NCBI RefSeq assembly: GCF_014235185.1
Contig: NZ_CP060131.1
Span: 2,053,501-2,117,500 of the forward strand
From: Pseudonocardia petroleophila
GTDB taxonomy: Bacteria > Actinomycetota > Actinomycetes > Mycobacteriales > Pseudonocardiaceae
Length of the DNA: 64,000 nucleotides
Direction of reading: 5' to 3'
Shown: positions 7,581 through 16,152 of the stretch, piece by piece
How the letters are laid out: each line of letters starts with the position of its first letter
Numbering within the stretch: position 1 is the stretch's first letter
Translations under genes and position numbers: made by a program
The notes under the pieces: model-generated
Seen by the model: the letters and a program-made list of their open reading frames with translations, nothing else
What the model was told of the DNA's origin: nothing
Database searches by the model: none

Positions 7581-8513
7581 CTAGTTTTTCTTGCGTCGTG
7601 CTGCGGGCAGGGAGCCCCGGACCTCGACCCAGCCGTTGCGGATGCGCGTGGGCAGGACCGGTTGGGGGTGGTGCGCGGGGCCGCGGACGATCCGGCCGTC
7701 GCGCAGGTCGAACTTCGACTCGTGCAGCGGGCAGGTCACCACGCAGTCCTCGACCGGGCCGCGCGAGAGCAGCGCGCCCGCGTGGCTGCACAGGTCGTCG
7801 ATCGCGTGCACGACGTCGCCGGAGCGGTGCAGCATCACCTGGCGCCCGTCGACGGTGACGCCCGCGGTGGCGCCGTCGGGCAGGTCGGACTCCTCGACGG
7901 CCTGCACCCAGCGGGTCGGGCCGGTCGTCGTGGCGACCCGGTTGACCATGACGGCCTTGCCCTGCACGAGGTGCCCGCCGACGTACCCGGCGGCACCGGT
8001 GACGGCCATGCTCGCCAGGCCCAGCACCTGCGCGGGGCGGCGGTGCCCGTTGACCCGCGCGACGAGCGATGCGCCCTGCAGCGCGGTGCCCGCGAGGTTG
8101 AGCAGGCCGTGGAACAGGCCGGTGCGGCGGTCGTCGCCGTCGCTGACGGTCCAGTCGGTGAACCCGGTGGCGACGGTGCCCGCCGCGGCCAGCAGCCCGG
8201 CGGCGCTGAGCGTGCCCGCGGCGTCGAGGCCGCCGCGGCCGTCGGGCTCGTCCTTGCCCAGCGCGTCGAGGACGACGGTGCCGGCCCAGAACCCGATCGG
8301 CAGGTCGCTCAGCGCGGCGTGCAGGGAGTGACCGGCCCAGCGGCCCCCGTGCATGAGTTCGACGACCAGGTTGTCGCGGTGGCGGTCGTAGAGCGGTTGG
8401 GAGACGGCGGAGACCGACTCCTCGAGCGACTTCAACCACGGCCACCGCTCCACCCGCGCGAACAGGTGCCGGTGCCACGTGGTGGGGCCGAGGGGTGCCT
8501 CGGTGTCCGACAT
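7581..8513 (-). CDS. DUF2231 membrane domain fused to a Rieske [2Fe-2S] domain
   Basis: A 310-residue fusion. The first about 190 residues are a DUF2231-type integral membrane region (LHAALSDLPIGFWAGTVVLD is the family signature), with about four hydrophobic helices. The last about 110 residues are a Rieske domain with ligands CSH (DDLCSHAGALL) and CPLH (VTCPLHESKFDL). It is probably a membrane-bound electron carrier with its cluster at the membrane surface. The ATG has an AGGAGA ribosome site. It lies 43 bases after the PucR gene and 8 bases before the soluble Rieske ferredoxin, suggesting a small electron chain; the physiological acceptor is unknown. Confidence 0.88.
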   Translation of the reverse strand: MSDTEAPLGPTTWHRHLFARVERWPWLKSLEESVSAVSQPLYDRHRDNLVVELMHGGRWAGHSLHAALSDLPIGFWAGTVVLDALGKDEPDGRGGLDAAGTLSAAGLLAAAGTVATGFTDWTVSDGDDRRTGLFHGLLNLAGTALQGASLVARVNGHRRPAQVLGLASMAVTGAAGYVGGHLVQGKAVMVNRVATTTGPTRWVQAVEESDLPDGATAGVTVDGRQVMLHRSGDVVHAIDDLCSHAGALLSRGPVEDCVVTCPLHESKFDLRDGRIVRGPAHHPQPVLPTRIRNGWVEVRGSLPAARRKKN

Positions 8514-8556
8514 GGACTCTCCTGTCTGGCTGCGGAGGCGCAGTCAGGGGACGATC

Positions 8557-9771
8557 TCACCCGCGCCCGGTGACGGGCGTCTCATCGTGCGACGCCGGGC
8601 GGACTCCGGGGAGCAGGCGCAGCGCGTGCAGCGCCGTCGACAGCTCGGCGAGCGCGGTGGGGTGCTCCAGGTCGCGCCCGGTGTGCTCGGCGATGCGGCG
8701 CAGGCGGTGCCGGACGGTGTTGGGGTGCAGGAACATCCGCGTGCCGGTGACGGTGGCCGACCCGCCCGCGGCGAGCCAGTTCTCCAGCGTGTCGAGCAGC
8801 AGGTCCTGCTCGTCGCGGCGCAGCTCCAGCAGGTCGCCGAGCACCCGGCGGGCGATCTGCACGGCGGCCTCCGGCGCGGCGGCGACGAGGGTGGCGAGCG
8901 GCGTGTCGTCGAAGCGCCGGACCGACGGGGCGCCGGCGGGCGCGCTCTGCAGGGCGATGCGGGCGAGGTAGAGGTTCCGCGGCGTCTCGCCCAGCGCCGG
9001 GTAGACCGGGCTGACGCCCACGCGGCCCGGGGCGGCCCCACCGACGATCCGCACCGCGTCGGACGGGTCCGGGCCGGGCAGCGACACCACGCCGACCTCG
9101 ACGTCGGGCAGCAGCCGCCAGGCCGAGGAGACGTTGACGGCGCGCAGCTTCGACGCGATCTCCGGCAGTGCGACCGTGCCGACCGCCGCCACCTCCGCCG
9201 CGACGGTGACGAACGAGCCGGTCGAGGGCAGGTCCAGGCCGTTGGCGATCTCCCACACCGAGCCCGCCGCGCCGGTCGTCAGGGCCTCCACCAGCGCCGA
9301 GCGCTCCTGCTCGTGGCGGCGCAGCTGGTGCGCGGTGGCGTCGCGGTGGGCCGTGGTGAGCATCGCGGAGTACTCGTCGGCCTTCCAGAACACGTGCGTG
9401 GCCAGCGCGGCCAGCCCGGGGGCGTCCACGCCGGCCCCGATCGCCTCGGCCGCGAGGAGCTCCCAGAACACCGCGAAACCGATCCGGAACCCGGCGAGGA
9501 GCTCCGGCAGCGGGGCCCCGGCCCGGCCGCGCAGCTCGCCGGTGCGGCGGGCGGCGGCGAGGTCGGCGCCGTCGGGGAGGGGGTCGGTGCGCAGCAGGTA
9601 CCGGACGTTGTCGACGGCGGCGGTCCGCAGCGCCCCGGTGCTGACGAAGGTCTCGTCGCGGTAGAGCGGGATGCCGTCCTGGACGCGCGCGACGATCCGG
9701 TCGGCCACCTCGTCGAGGCGCCGGAGCAGGGCGGGGGCGACGAGGTGCAGCGCGCTCGGGACGTCGGCCAC
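8557..9771 (-). CDS. PucR-family transcriptional regulator
   Basis: A 404-residue regulator. The C-terminus carries the PucR-type helix-turn-helix: TRMFLHPNTVRHRLRRIAEH, ending with LSTALHALRLLPG. The central region resembles the GGDEF-like domain of CdaR/PucR proteins, and the N-terminal helical region (about 1-160) is the usual sensory part of actinobacterial members. It is divergent from an alpha/beta hydrolase gene with 138 bases between them, and upstream of the DUF2231-Rieske run on its own strand. It may control either side. The start is a GTG at MADVPSALHL. Confidence 0.88.
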   Translation of the reverse strand: MADVPSALHLVAPALLRRLDEVADRIVARVQDGIPLYRDETFVSTGALRTAAVDNVRYLLRTDPLPDGADLAAARRTGELRGRAGAPLPELLAGFRIGFAVFWELLAAEAIGAGVDAPGLAALATHVFWKADEYSAMLTTAHRDATAHQLRRHEQERSALVEALTTGAAGSVWEIANGLDLPSTGSFVTVAAEVAAVGTVALPEIASKLRAVNVSSAWRLLPDVEVGVVSLPGPDPSDAVRIVGGAAPGRVGVSPVYPALGETPRNLYLARIALQSAPAGAPSVRRFDDTPLATLVAAAPEAAVQIARRVLGDLLELRRDEQDLLLDTLENWLAAGGSATVTGTRMFLHPNTVRHRLRRIAEHTGRDLEHPTALAELSTALHALRLLPGVRPASHDETPVTGRG

Positions 9772-9909
9772 GGCGCGAGCCTAGGACCCGGGGGCCGGTG
9801 TGCGTGCGGACAATCCGGACGCCCCAGCGGTGTCCGTGGGAACCTCGCCACCGGGCGGGTGCCGCGGCCACGCTCGACGGGTCCCCATCGCCCCACCGGA
9901 AGGCCCGTC

Positions 9910-10716
9910 ATGACCACCGCACCCGACACGATCGTCCTCGTCCACGGCTTCTGGGTGACCCCCCGGAGCTGGGAGGACTGGATCGCGCACTACGAGGCGA
10001 AGGGCTACCGCGTCCTCGCGCCCGCCTACCCCGGCTTCGAGGTCGAGGTCGAGTCCCTCAACGCCGACCCGTCCCCGGTCGAGGCGGTGACCATCACCTC
10101 GATCGTCGAGCACCTGGAGTCCGTCGTCGGCGGGCTCGACACGCCGCCGATCATCATGGGTCACTCGGCCGGCGGGGCGTTCACCCAGATCCTGCTCGAC
10201 CACGGCTTCGGCGCCGCCGGAGTGGCGCTGAACTCGGCGCCGACCGAGGGCGTGCCGATCGTGCCGCTGAGCCAGATCAAGGCGACGTTCCCGGTGCTGA
10301 AGAACCCGGCCAACCGGCACAAGGCGATCGCCTACGACTTCGAGCACTGGAACTACGCCTTCACCAACACCTTCCCCGAGGACCGCGCCCGCGCCCTCTA
10401 CGAGCGCTACGCGGTCCCGGTCTCCGGGCGGATCCTGTTCGAGAGCGCGCTGGCCAACCTCACCCCCGGCCACGGCGGCACCCACGTCGACTACGCCAAC
10501 GCGGGCCGCGCACCGCTGCTGCTGGTCGGCGCGAGCGAGGACCACATCATGCCGCCCGCCGTGCAGCGCTCCAACGCGAAGCACTACACCGCGGCCGGGA
10601 CGCTCACCGAGTACGTCGAGTTCGGCGGGAAGCCGCACCTGCTGCCGGCCGCGCCCGGCTGGGAGGAGATCGCCGACTACGTCCTGGCGTGGGCGGTGCG
10701 CAACGCGCGACGATGA
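9910..10716 (+). CDS. Alpha/beta hydrolase
   Basis: A 268-residue cytoplasmic alpha/beta-hydrolase. The oxyanion segment is LVHGFW, the nucleophile elbow is MGHSAGGA (Ser about 86), the acid is probably Asp in GASEDHIMP and the catalytic His lies in GGKPHLLP. There is no signal peptide. Members of this group act as esterases or C-C bond hydrolases; the substrate cannot be told. The ATG is preceded by GGAAGG. The gene is divergent from the PucR regulator, and a short CGGACAATCCG inverted repeat (9807-9817) lies in the shared promoter region. Confidence 0.88.
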   Translation: MTTAPDTIVLVHGFWVTPRSWEDWIAHYEAKGYRVLAPAYPGFEVEVESLNADPSPVEAVTITSIVEHLESVVGGLDTPPIIMGHSAGGAFTQILLDHGFGAAGVALNSAPTEGVPIVPLSQIKATFPVLKNPANRHKAIAYDFEHWNYAFTNTFPEDRARALYERYAVPVSGRILFESALANLTPGHGGTHVDYANAGRAPLLLVGASEDHIMPPAVQRSNAKHYTAAGTLTEYVEFGGKPHLLPAAPGWEEIADYVLAWAVRNARR

Positions 10717-10720
10717 TCGG

Positions 10721-10948
10721 GTGACGGACGAGGAGCTGGTGGTCGAGTTCGCGCTCGCGCGGCTCGACCACCCCGGTCTCGACCTCGAGGAGATCGCCGC
10801 AGTGGTCGTCCGCCGGGCCGGGCCGGACCGGCAGCTGGAGTTCGCCTCCCGCAACCTCGCGCAGCGCGGCGAGCTGCGCGGCGGGTCGTACGAGACGGCC
10901 GTGGAGTACGTCCTGCGCGTGGTCCTGCGGCTGCGCGACGCCGACTGA
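10721..10948 (+). CDS. Small protein of unknown function (75 aa)
   Basis: A 75-residue, charge-rich, probably helical protein (MTDEELVVEFALARLDHP...) with no membrane segment or recognised domain. It starts with GTG only 4 bases after the hydrolase stop, so translation may be coupled to it. Its composition is protein-like and it ends 7 bases before the convergent VWA gene. Function unknown. Confidence 0.55.
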   Translation: MTDEELVVEFALARLDHPGLDLEEIAAVVVRRAGPDRQLEFASRNLAQRGELRGGSYETAVEYVLRVVLRLRDAD

Positions 10949-10955
10949 GCCGGTC

Positions 10956-11807
10956 TCAGCGCAGCAGCCGGTTGAGGGCGGGCGCGACGTCGCGGTGCCC
11001 GGCGACGGGGGCGAACCGGCCGTGGCCGAGCCGGGCGAGGTCGGCGCCGAGGGGGGCGTCGTGCTCGCCGTCGGTCTGCAGCAGGACGTGCAGCTCGGGG
11101 AAGCGGCGGGCGACGAGGCGGGGGTCGGGCCCGGCGTTGTGGACGGCGTCGGTGAGCAGCACCGCGGTGCGGCGCCGGGCCGAGGAGCGGGCCAGCTCGG
11201 TGTGGGCCACGGTCAGCGCGAAGTGCACGTTGGTGAGGCCGCGGGCGGGGATGCGGAGCAGCTGGTCGAGCAGCCGGGACGCGGGGACGTACTGCTCGAG
11301 CGGGGTGAGCAGCGCGGCGTCGGACCAGAACGCGACCAGCGCGAGCCGGTCGTCGACGAGGTCGGCCGACAGCGCGGCGACCGTGGCCGCGGCCATCCGC
11401 ACCTTCTCCCCGCGCATGGACCCGGACACGTCCACGACCAGCACGACGTCGCGGCGCGAGCGCATCCGCTCGCGCACCACGATGTCGGTGTCCTCGGGGA
11501 CCGGGCGCTCGGTGAGGACCTCGATGGTGCGGTCGAGGTCGATGTCGTCGGACCGGTACCGGTAGGGCACCGACGCCAGCCGGCCGGAGCCGCGCTCGGC
11601 GCGGGGGTCGCGCGGGCGGCGGCGGATCGCGAGGCGCCGGGCGATCCGCTGGGCCAGCGCGGCCACCTCGGGGTCGGGCGTGCGGTCCTCCAGCAGCTCG
11701 GCGACCTCGCGGTGCCGCGCGGTCTGCTGCGTGGTGAGCACGCCCTGCCCGCCCGCGGCCTGCGCCAGGTCACCGGTGCCGCGCTCGCCGGACAGGTCGA
11801 CGACCAC
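10956..11807 (-). CDS. VWA-domain protein, partner of MoxR ATPase
   Basis: The VWA domain shows the MIDAS motif VVDVSGSM (D-x-S-x-S), preceded by RSRRDVVL, with the later Asp in LLTDAV. MoxR-VWA pairs act as chaperones that insert cofactors or assemble complexes. The MoxR gene lies immediately upstream. The start is uncertain: the GTG used here (283 aa) is the first ATG/GTG/TTG in frame and lacks a ribosome site, yet the frame stays open upstream, encoding a credible segment (LTPLRRRPKQLAEAPALFRT) back into the MoxR gene. The frame is the -1 frame of MoxR and joins it at a T6C slippery site, so a MoxR-VWA frameshift fusion is possible. A CTG at 11912 is another option. Confidence 0.75.
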   Translation of the reverse strand: MVVDLSGERGTGDLAQAAGGQGVLTTQQTARHREVAELLEDRTPDPEVAALAQRIARRLAIRRRPRDPRAERGSGRLASVPYRYRSDDIDLDRTIEVLTERPVPEDTDIVVRERMRSRRDVVLVVDVSGSMRGEKVRMAAATVAALSADLVDDRLALVAFWSDAALLTPLEQYVPASRLLDQLLRIPARGLTNVHFALTVAHTELARSSARRRTAVLLTDAVHNAGPDPRLVARRFPELHVLLQTDGEHDAPLGADLARLGHGRFAPVAGHRDVAPALNRLLR

Positions 11808-11914
11808 GGGGGTGCCCGCCCCCGTGCGGAACAGCGCCGGGGCCTCGGCGAGCTGCTTGGGCCTGCGCCGCAGGGGTGTGAGGCCGCGCGGGCCGCGGTC
11901 GGCCCCGGGCAGCT

Positions 11915-12829
11915 CTACGGCGTTGTCGATGTCGAGGTGGTGGGGTCCCGGCGCGGCCCGCCGGGGCGCGAGAAAAAATGGTTCTCCCAGATCTCGGTGA
12001 TCACCTGCTCCGGGGTGACGTCGGCCGCCTCGTCCACGCCGACGCGCGCGGACAGGGCGAGCAGGGCGGCGTCGAGGATCCGGCGGGGCCGGTCGCCGTC
12101 GTAGCTGCCCAGGTGCTCCAGCTCCGCGGCGATCGCGGCCAGGTCGATCGCGCCCCGGACGCTGGATCCCCGGCGCAGGTCGGGGTGGGCCCGGGTGGCC
12201 CGGGTGAGCGCGACGGCGTCGGCGACCAGCTCACCGTCCGGTGAACCGGTGCGGACCGCGACGATGTCGGCCTCCTCCGCCGCGTCCTGGTAGCCGATCG
12301 CGAGGCGGCACCAGCGGTCGTAGACGGAGTCGGAGATCCGGGCGGTCCCGACGTTGTCGAACGGGTTCATCGACGCCAGCACCCGGAACTTGGGCAGCGC
12401 GGTGATCAGGCCGACGCGGGGGACCGCGACCTCCCGCTCGGCCATCGCGGCGAGCAGGGTGTTGAGCGTGTCCTCCGGGGCGCGGTTGAGCTCCTCGATG
12501 TAGAGGAACCCGCCCTGCTGCATCGCCTCCACGAGCGGGCCGGGGACGAAGTTGTCGGCCGAGTAGTCCTCGCGCAGCACCCGGGCGGGGTTGTGGTGGC
12601 CGACCAGGCGCGCGGGCGTCAGCTCGGCGTTGCCCTCGACCAGGACGAACGGCACGCCCCAGTTCGCGGTGATCGCCCGCAGGATCGTCGACTTCGACGT
12701 GCCCGGCGGGCCCTCCAGCATCACGTCCCGTCCGGCGGACACCGCCGCGAGCACCAGGTCCAGCTCGCGGCGGCGTCCGACGACGGTCCGGGCGATGTCG
12801 TCGCGCCGGGACGCGCGGGTGGCGGTCAC
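11915..12829 (-). CDS. MoxR-family AAA+ ATPase
   Basis: A 304-residue AAA+ ATPase. Walker A is [11 protein letters not shown], Walker B is [11 protein letters not shown] and sensor 1 is [10 protein letters not shown]; the [15 protein letters not shown] region corresponds to the lid. MoxR proteins work with VWA proteins as ATP-driven chaperones. The GTG start overlaps the stop of the preceding SDR by 4 bases, tying it to the mycofactocin-type SDR operon. The last 20 codons after ENHFF look like arbitrary Pro/Thr/Ser-rich sequence; a T TTT TTC heptamer there, with a hairpin 6 bases downstream, could divert ribosomes into the VWA frame. Confidence 0.88.
   Translation of the reverse strand: MTATRASRRDDIARTVVGRRRELDLVLAAVSAGRDVMLEGPPGTSKSTILRAITANWGVPFVLVEGNAELTPARLVGHHNPARVLREDYSADNFVPGPLVEAMQQGGFLYIEELNRAPEDTLNTLLAAMAEREVAVPRVGLITALPKFRVLASMNPFDNVGTARISDSVYDRWCRLAIGYQDAAEEADIVAVRTGSPDGELVADAVALTRATRAHPDLRRGSSVRGAIDLAAIAAELEHLGSYDGDRPRRILDAALLALSARVGVDEAADVTPEQVITEIWENHFFSRPGGPRRDPTTSTSTTP
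11947..11978 (-). other. Candidate -1 ribosomal frameshift signal between MoxR and VWA genes
   Basis: On the minus strand the MoxR codons CAT TTT TTC form the heptamer T_TTT_TTC (11972-11978), the X_XXY_YYZ type on which both tRNAs can re-pair after slipping back one base. Six bases later comes a 6-bp stem CCCGGC/GCCGGG (11960-11965 and 11947-11952) with a 7-base loop. The -1 frame runs on without a stop into the VWA ORF, which has no conventional start before 11807. A T6 run is very rare in this GC-rich sequence. Alternatives are a one-base sequencing error or chance. Confidence 0.45.
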
Positions 12830-13635
12830 TTCTGCAGGAACCCCGCGTCGACGGGCAGCGACACCCCGGTGACGTAGCGGGCCTCGTCGGAGGCCAGCCA
12901 GACGACCGCGTTGGAGATGTCGACGGCCTCGACCATCTCCACCGGCAGCAGGTTCTGGATGTTGGCCGCGCCGTCGTCGGTGGCCAGGAACTGCGCCGTG
13001 AAGTCGTTGACGACCATCGGCGTGTTCACCCCGGTCGGGTGCACGGTGTTGACCCGGATCGAGTGCGGGGCCAGCTCGATGGCCAGCGTCCGCATCAGCC
13101 CGACGACCCCGTGCTTGGCCGCGGCGTAGTGCGCGATCCCGGCCATGCCCTTGATGCCCGCGGTGGAGCTGGTGATGACGATCGAGCCGCCGTCGCCGCC
13201 GTCGATCATGGTGGGGATCGCGGCCTGCACCGTGCGCCACACCCCGGTGAGGTTCACCGCGATCATCTCGTCCCACGCCTCGTCGGTGATCGACCACGCG
13301 TTCTCCGCGAACGTGGCGATGCCGGCGTTGGCGCACACGACGTCGAGCCGGCCCAGCTCGCCGACGCCCTCGGCGACCAGCGCGGTGAGCGCGCCGGAGT
13401 CGCGGACGTCGGCCTCGCGGGCGACGATCCGGCGGTCCAGCTCCTCGACCTGCCGCACGGTCTCCGCGAGGTCGTCCGGGGTGGCCAGCGGGTAGGGGAC
13501 CGTGCCGAGCTGGCTGCACACGTCGAAAGCGATGACGTCCGCGCCCTCCTGCGCCAGCCGCACCGCGTGCGACCGTCCCTGTCCGCGCGCGGCCCCCGAG
13601 ACCAGCGCGACCTTGCCCTCCAGGCGTCCAGCCAT
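12826..13635 (-). CDS. Mycofactocin-coupled SDR family oxidoreductase (first of three)
   Basis: A 269-residue short-chain dehydrogenase. The nucleotide loop is [17 protein letters not shown] and the catalytic set is N (CANAGIA), S (ITSSTAG) and Y-x-x-x-K (HYAAAKHG). The GQGRSH signature and the extra segment after the acidic FDVC residue ([16 protein letters not shown]) mark the mycofactocin-coupled group, whose NAD(H) stays tightly bound and is re-oxidised by mycofactocin. Likely an alcohol/ketone redox enzyme; substrate unknown. ATG start. Its stop overlaps the MoxR start by 4 bases. No mycofactocin biosynthesis genes are in the window. Confidence 0.9.
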   Translation of the reverse strand: MAGRLEGKVALVSGAARGQGRSHAVRLAQEGADVIAFDVCSQLGTVPYPLATPDDLAETVRQVEELDRRIVAREADVRDSGALTALVAEGVGELGRLDVVCANAGIATFAENAWSITDEAWDEMIAVNLTGVWRTVQAAIPTMIDGGDGGSIVITSSTAGIKGMAGIAHYAAAKHGVVGLMRTLAIELAPHSIRVNTVHPTGVNTPMVVNDFTAQFLATDDGAANIQNLLPVEMVEAVDISNAVVWLASDEARYVTGVSLPVDAGFLQK

Positions 13636-13647
13636 GGTCTCGTCCTC

Positions 13648-14484
13648 TCAGCCCGCGTTGGTCGCGGTGGCGCCCGCCGCCACCGCGAGGGTCTCGCCGG
13701 TGATGTACCGGGCCTCGTCGGAGGCCAGGAACAGCATGGCGTTGGAGATGTCGACGGGCTCGATCCACGGCACCGGGATCGCGTTCAGCGTCTGGAACGC
13801 CGGCGCGGCGTCGTCGCGGGTCGGGTTCTCCAGGTCGGGGAGGAACAGCCGGTAGGCCGCCTCGTTCTGGATCATGCCGGTGTCGACGCCGGTGGGGCAG
13901 ATCGCGTTCACCGTGATCCCGTTGCCGCCGACCTCCTGCGCGAGCGACTTCACCAGCCCGATCACGCCCCACTTCGTGGCCACGTAGTGCCCGATGTTCG
14001 GGAAGCCCATCTTCCCGGCGGTCGACGAGGTGGCGATGATCCGGCCGGAGCCCTGCTCGACCATCGCCGGCAGCACGGCGCGCATCGCGTGGAAGACGCC
14101 GGTGAGGTTGACGTCGATCATCTCCCGCCAGGCGTCGTCGGTCATCTCCGCGATCGTGGAGAACGTGAAGATGCCCGCGTTGGCCAGCAGGACGTCCACG
14201 CGGCCCAGCTCGGTGCGGGCCCGGTCGACGAACGCCTGCACCTGGCCCGGGTCGCGCACGTCCGCGCGGACGGCGACGCAGCGCCGGTCCAGCTCCTCGA
14301 CGAGCGCGACGGTCTCGTCGAGGTCCTCCGGCCGGGCCATCGGGTAGGGCACGGACTCCAGCTGAGCGGCGATGTCGCAGAAGGCGATGTCGGCCCCCTC
14401 GCGGGCGAACGCGAGCGCGTGCGAGCGGCCCTGGCCGCGGGCCCCTCCGGTGATCAGTACGACCTTGCCGTCGAACTTCCCCAT
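13648..14484 (-). CDS. Mycofactocin-coupled SDR family oxidoreductase (second of three)
   Basis: A 278-residue SDR with [17 protein letters not shown], a long post-beta2 segment (ESVPYPMARPEDLDET), NAG (LLANAGIF), Ser (IATSSTAG) and YVATKWG for the catalytic Tyr/Lys. Compared with its neighbours it carries an extra loop (FLPDLENPTRDDAAPAFQT) before the C-terminal helix, so the substrate pocket should differ. ATG start, 12 bases upstream of the next SDR gene. It is divergent in sequence from the other two copies, so this is an old rather than recent duplication. Confidence 0.9.
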   Translation of the reverse strand: MGKFDGKVVLITGGARGQGRSHALAFAREGADIAFCDIAAQLESVPYPMARPEDLDETVALVEELDRRCVAVRADVRDPGQVQAFVDRARTELGRVDVLLANAGIFTFSTIAEMTDDAWREMIDVNLTGVFHAMRAVLPAMVEQGSGRIIATSSTAGKMGFPNIGHYVATKWGVIGLVKSLAQEVGGNGITVNAICPTGVDTGMIQNEAAYRLFLPDLENPTRDDAAPAFQTLNAIPVPWIEPVDISNAMLFLASDEARYITGETLAVAAGATATNAG

Positions 14485-14512
14485 CGCTCCTCCTCGAGCG
14501 TCGGTGGTGACT

Positions 14513-15328
14513 TCAGCGGGCGAGTGCTCCCCCGTCCACGGCGAGGCAGTGGCCCGTGACGTGCCGGGCCGGGTCGGACAGCAGCCACATCAGCGCCCCG
14601 GTCACCTCGTCGGGCGAGATGACCTCCATCAGCAGCTGGTCGTGCAGCCAGCGCTTGTGCACGTCGTCGGGGGTGAGGCCGAGCTCGTCGGCGAGGCCGG
14701 AGAGCATCGGCGAGTCGACGGCGCCGGGCAGGATCGCGTTGACGGTGACGGCGTCGGGGGCCAGCTCGATCGCCATCGCCCGCGTCAGCCCGACGACGCC
14801 GTGCTTGGCCGCCACGTAGTGCGCGAACTCCGGCACCGCGCGCACCCCGCCGGTGGACCCGATGTGCACGACCCGGCCGCGCGGGGAGCGCCGCAGCAGC
14901 GCGGACGCGGCCTTGGTGGTGCGCCAGACCCCGGACAGGTTCGTGTCGACGACGGCGCTCCACTGCTGCTCCGACAGCTCCCAGAACGGGGCGCTGGTGA
15001 CGACGGCGGCGTTGTTCACTAGCACGTCGAGCCGGCCGAACGCGTCCTCGACGGCCGCGACCGCGGCCTCGACCGAGGCGGGGTCGCGCACGTCGGCCAC
15101 GAGCGGGACCGCGCGCCGGCCGCGCGCGGTGACCTCGGCGACCACGTCGTCGAGCTCCGCGCGGGTGGCCAGCGGGTAGGCGGGCACGTCGAGGTCCGTG
15201 CAGACGTCGAGGGCGGCGATGTCGGCCCCGGCGTCGGCGAGGGCGAGGCAGTGCGAGCGGCCCTGGCCGCGCGCCGCGCCGGTCACGAGGGCGACCTGTC
15301 CGGTGAGGTCGACGGGTTTCGCTGCCAC
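14513..15328 (-). CDS. Mycofactocin-coupled SDR family oxidoreductase (third of three, promoter-proximal)
   Basis: A 271-residue [20 protein letters not shown], the mycofactocin-type insert (DVPAYPLATRAELDDVV), NNAAVV, Ser in HIGSTGGV and YVAAKHG. The GTG start at VAAKPVDLTG was chosen because GGAGGT lies 7 bases before it; longer readings add an unconserved Thr/Ser-rich stretch. It is the first gene of the SDR-SDR-SDR-MoxR-VWA run and is divergent from the MerR/GAF regulator, with 143 bases between them. Substrate unknown. Confidence 0.88.
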   Translation of the reverse strand: MAAKPVDLTGQVALVTGAARGQGRSHCLALADAGADIAALDVCTDLDVPAYPLATRAELDDVVAEVTARGRRAVPLVADVRDPASVEAAVAAVEDAFGRLDVLVNNAAVVTSAPFWELSEQQWSAVVDTNLSGVWRTTKAASALLRRSPRGRVVHIGSTGGVRAVPEFAHYVAAKHGVVGLTRAMAIELAPDAVTVNAILPGAVDSPMLSGLADELGLTPDDVHKRWLHDQLLMEVISPDEVTGALMWLLSDPARHVTGHCLAVDGGALAR

Positions 15329-15471
15329 GGCCACCACCTCCGAACCGTCCGGAATCGTTTCGGTCGTGTCCGGTTTGTCGGAGGTTGACCGCGTCGTCGC
15401 GTGAGGTGTACCACCGACGGGTGACGGTCCCAAGTCGTTCCTGAACGGATCCGGGCGAATCGAGGCGGCTC

Positions 15472-16146
15472 ATGACGGTGCCCCGGCTGTTGACGGTGGG
15501 CGAGGCCGCCCGCGCGCTCGGCATGTGCCGCACGACGCTGCTCGCGGCGGAGGAGTCCGGGTTGCTCGTGCCGAGCCGCACGCCGGGCGGGCACCGCCGC
15601 TACGACCCCGCCGACCTCGACCGCTTCCTGGGGCGGGCCCGTCCCGCGCCCGCGCCGCCGCCCACCGACCCCGCACCCCAGGCGGTGCACCTCGTGCCCG
15701 CCGTCCGGGCCGCGGTGCGCCCGCTGGCCCGGGCCCTGGACGCGGAGTCGGCGGGCGTCTACCTGGCCGGGGAGGACGCGGGCCTGCGCTTCTGCGCGGC
15801 GTTCGGCGTGCCGCGCTGGCTGGCCGAGCGGCTCGCCGACACCCCCGCCCCCGCGGCCGTCGCCCAGGCCCACTCCGCCCGCCGGCACCGCGTGTTCGAC
15901 CCGGCGGAGGTCGCGTTCCCCGAGCCGCGCTCGACCGGGCACGGCGCGGCGGTGCCGCTGTGCGCCGACGACGCCGAGCCCGTCGGTGCCCTGTTCGTGA
16001 TCACCCGGTCCGACCGGGGGCTGCTCCCGGCCGACCTGCGGACCGTGGAGGCGTTCGGGTCGGTCGTCGCCTCGCTGGTCCGGTCGCTGCTCCGGGTCAC
16101 CGAGCTCGAGCTGCGGCTCGCCCGGATCGCCGCCCTGTCGGGGTGA
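15472..16146 (+). CDS. MerR/excisionase-type HTH regulator with C-terminal GAF domain
   Basis: A 224-residue regulator. Residues about 5-60 are a MerR/excisionase-like winged HTH (LTVGEAARALGMCRTTLLAA ... GGHRRYDPADLDRFL). After a Pro-rich linker (about 60-75) comes a GAF-like sensory domain (about 80-205). The combination suggests a one-component regulator with a small-molecule or redox input. It is divergent from the mycofactocin-type SDR operon and is its obvious candidate regulator (inferred from position). A possible promoter TTGACC-N16-TGTACC lies at 15385-15412. The ATG has no strong ribosome site. Confidence 0.8.
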   Translation: MTVPRLLTVGEAARALGMCRTTLLAAEESGLLVPSRTPGGHRRYDPADLDRFLGRARPAPAPPPTDPAPQAVHLVPAVRAAVRPLARALDAESAGVYLAGEDAGLRFCAAFGVPRWLAERLADTPAPAAVAQAHSARRHRVFDPAEVAFPEPRSTGHGAAVPLCADDAEPVGALFVITRSDRGLLPADLRTVEAFGSVVASLVRSLLRVTELELRLARIAALSG

Positions 16147-16152
16147 ACGGGA

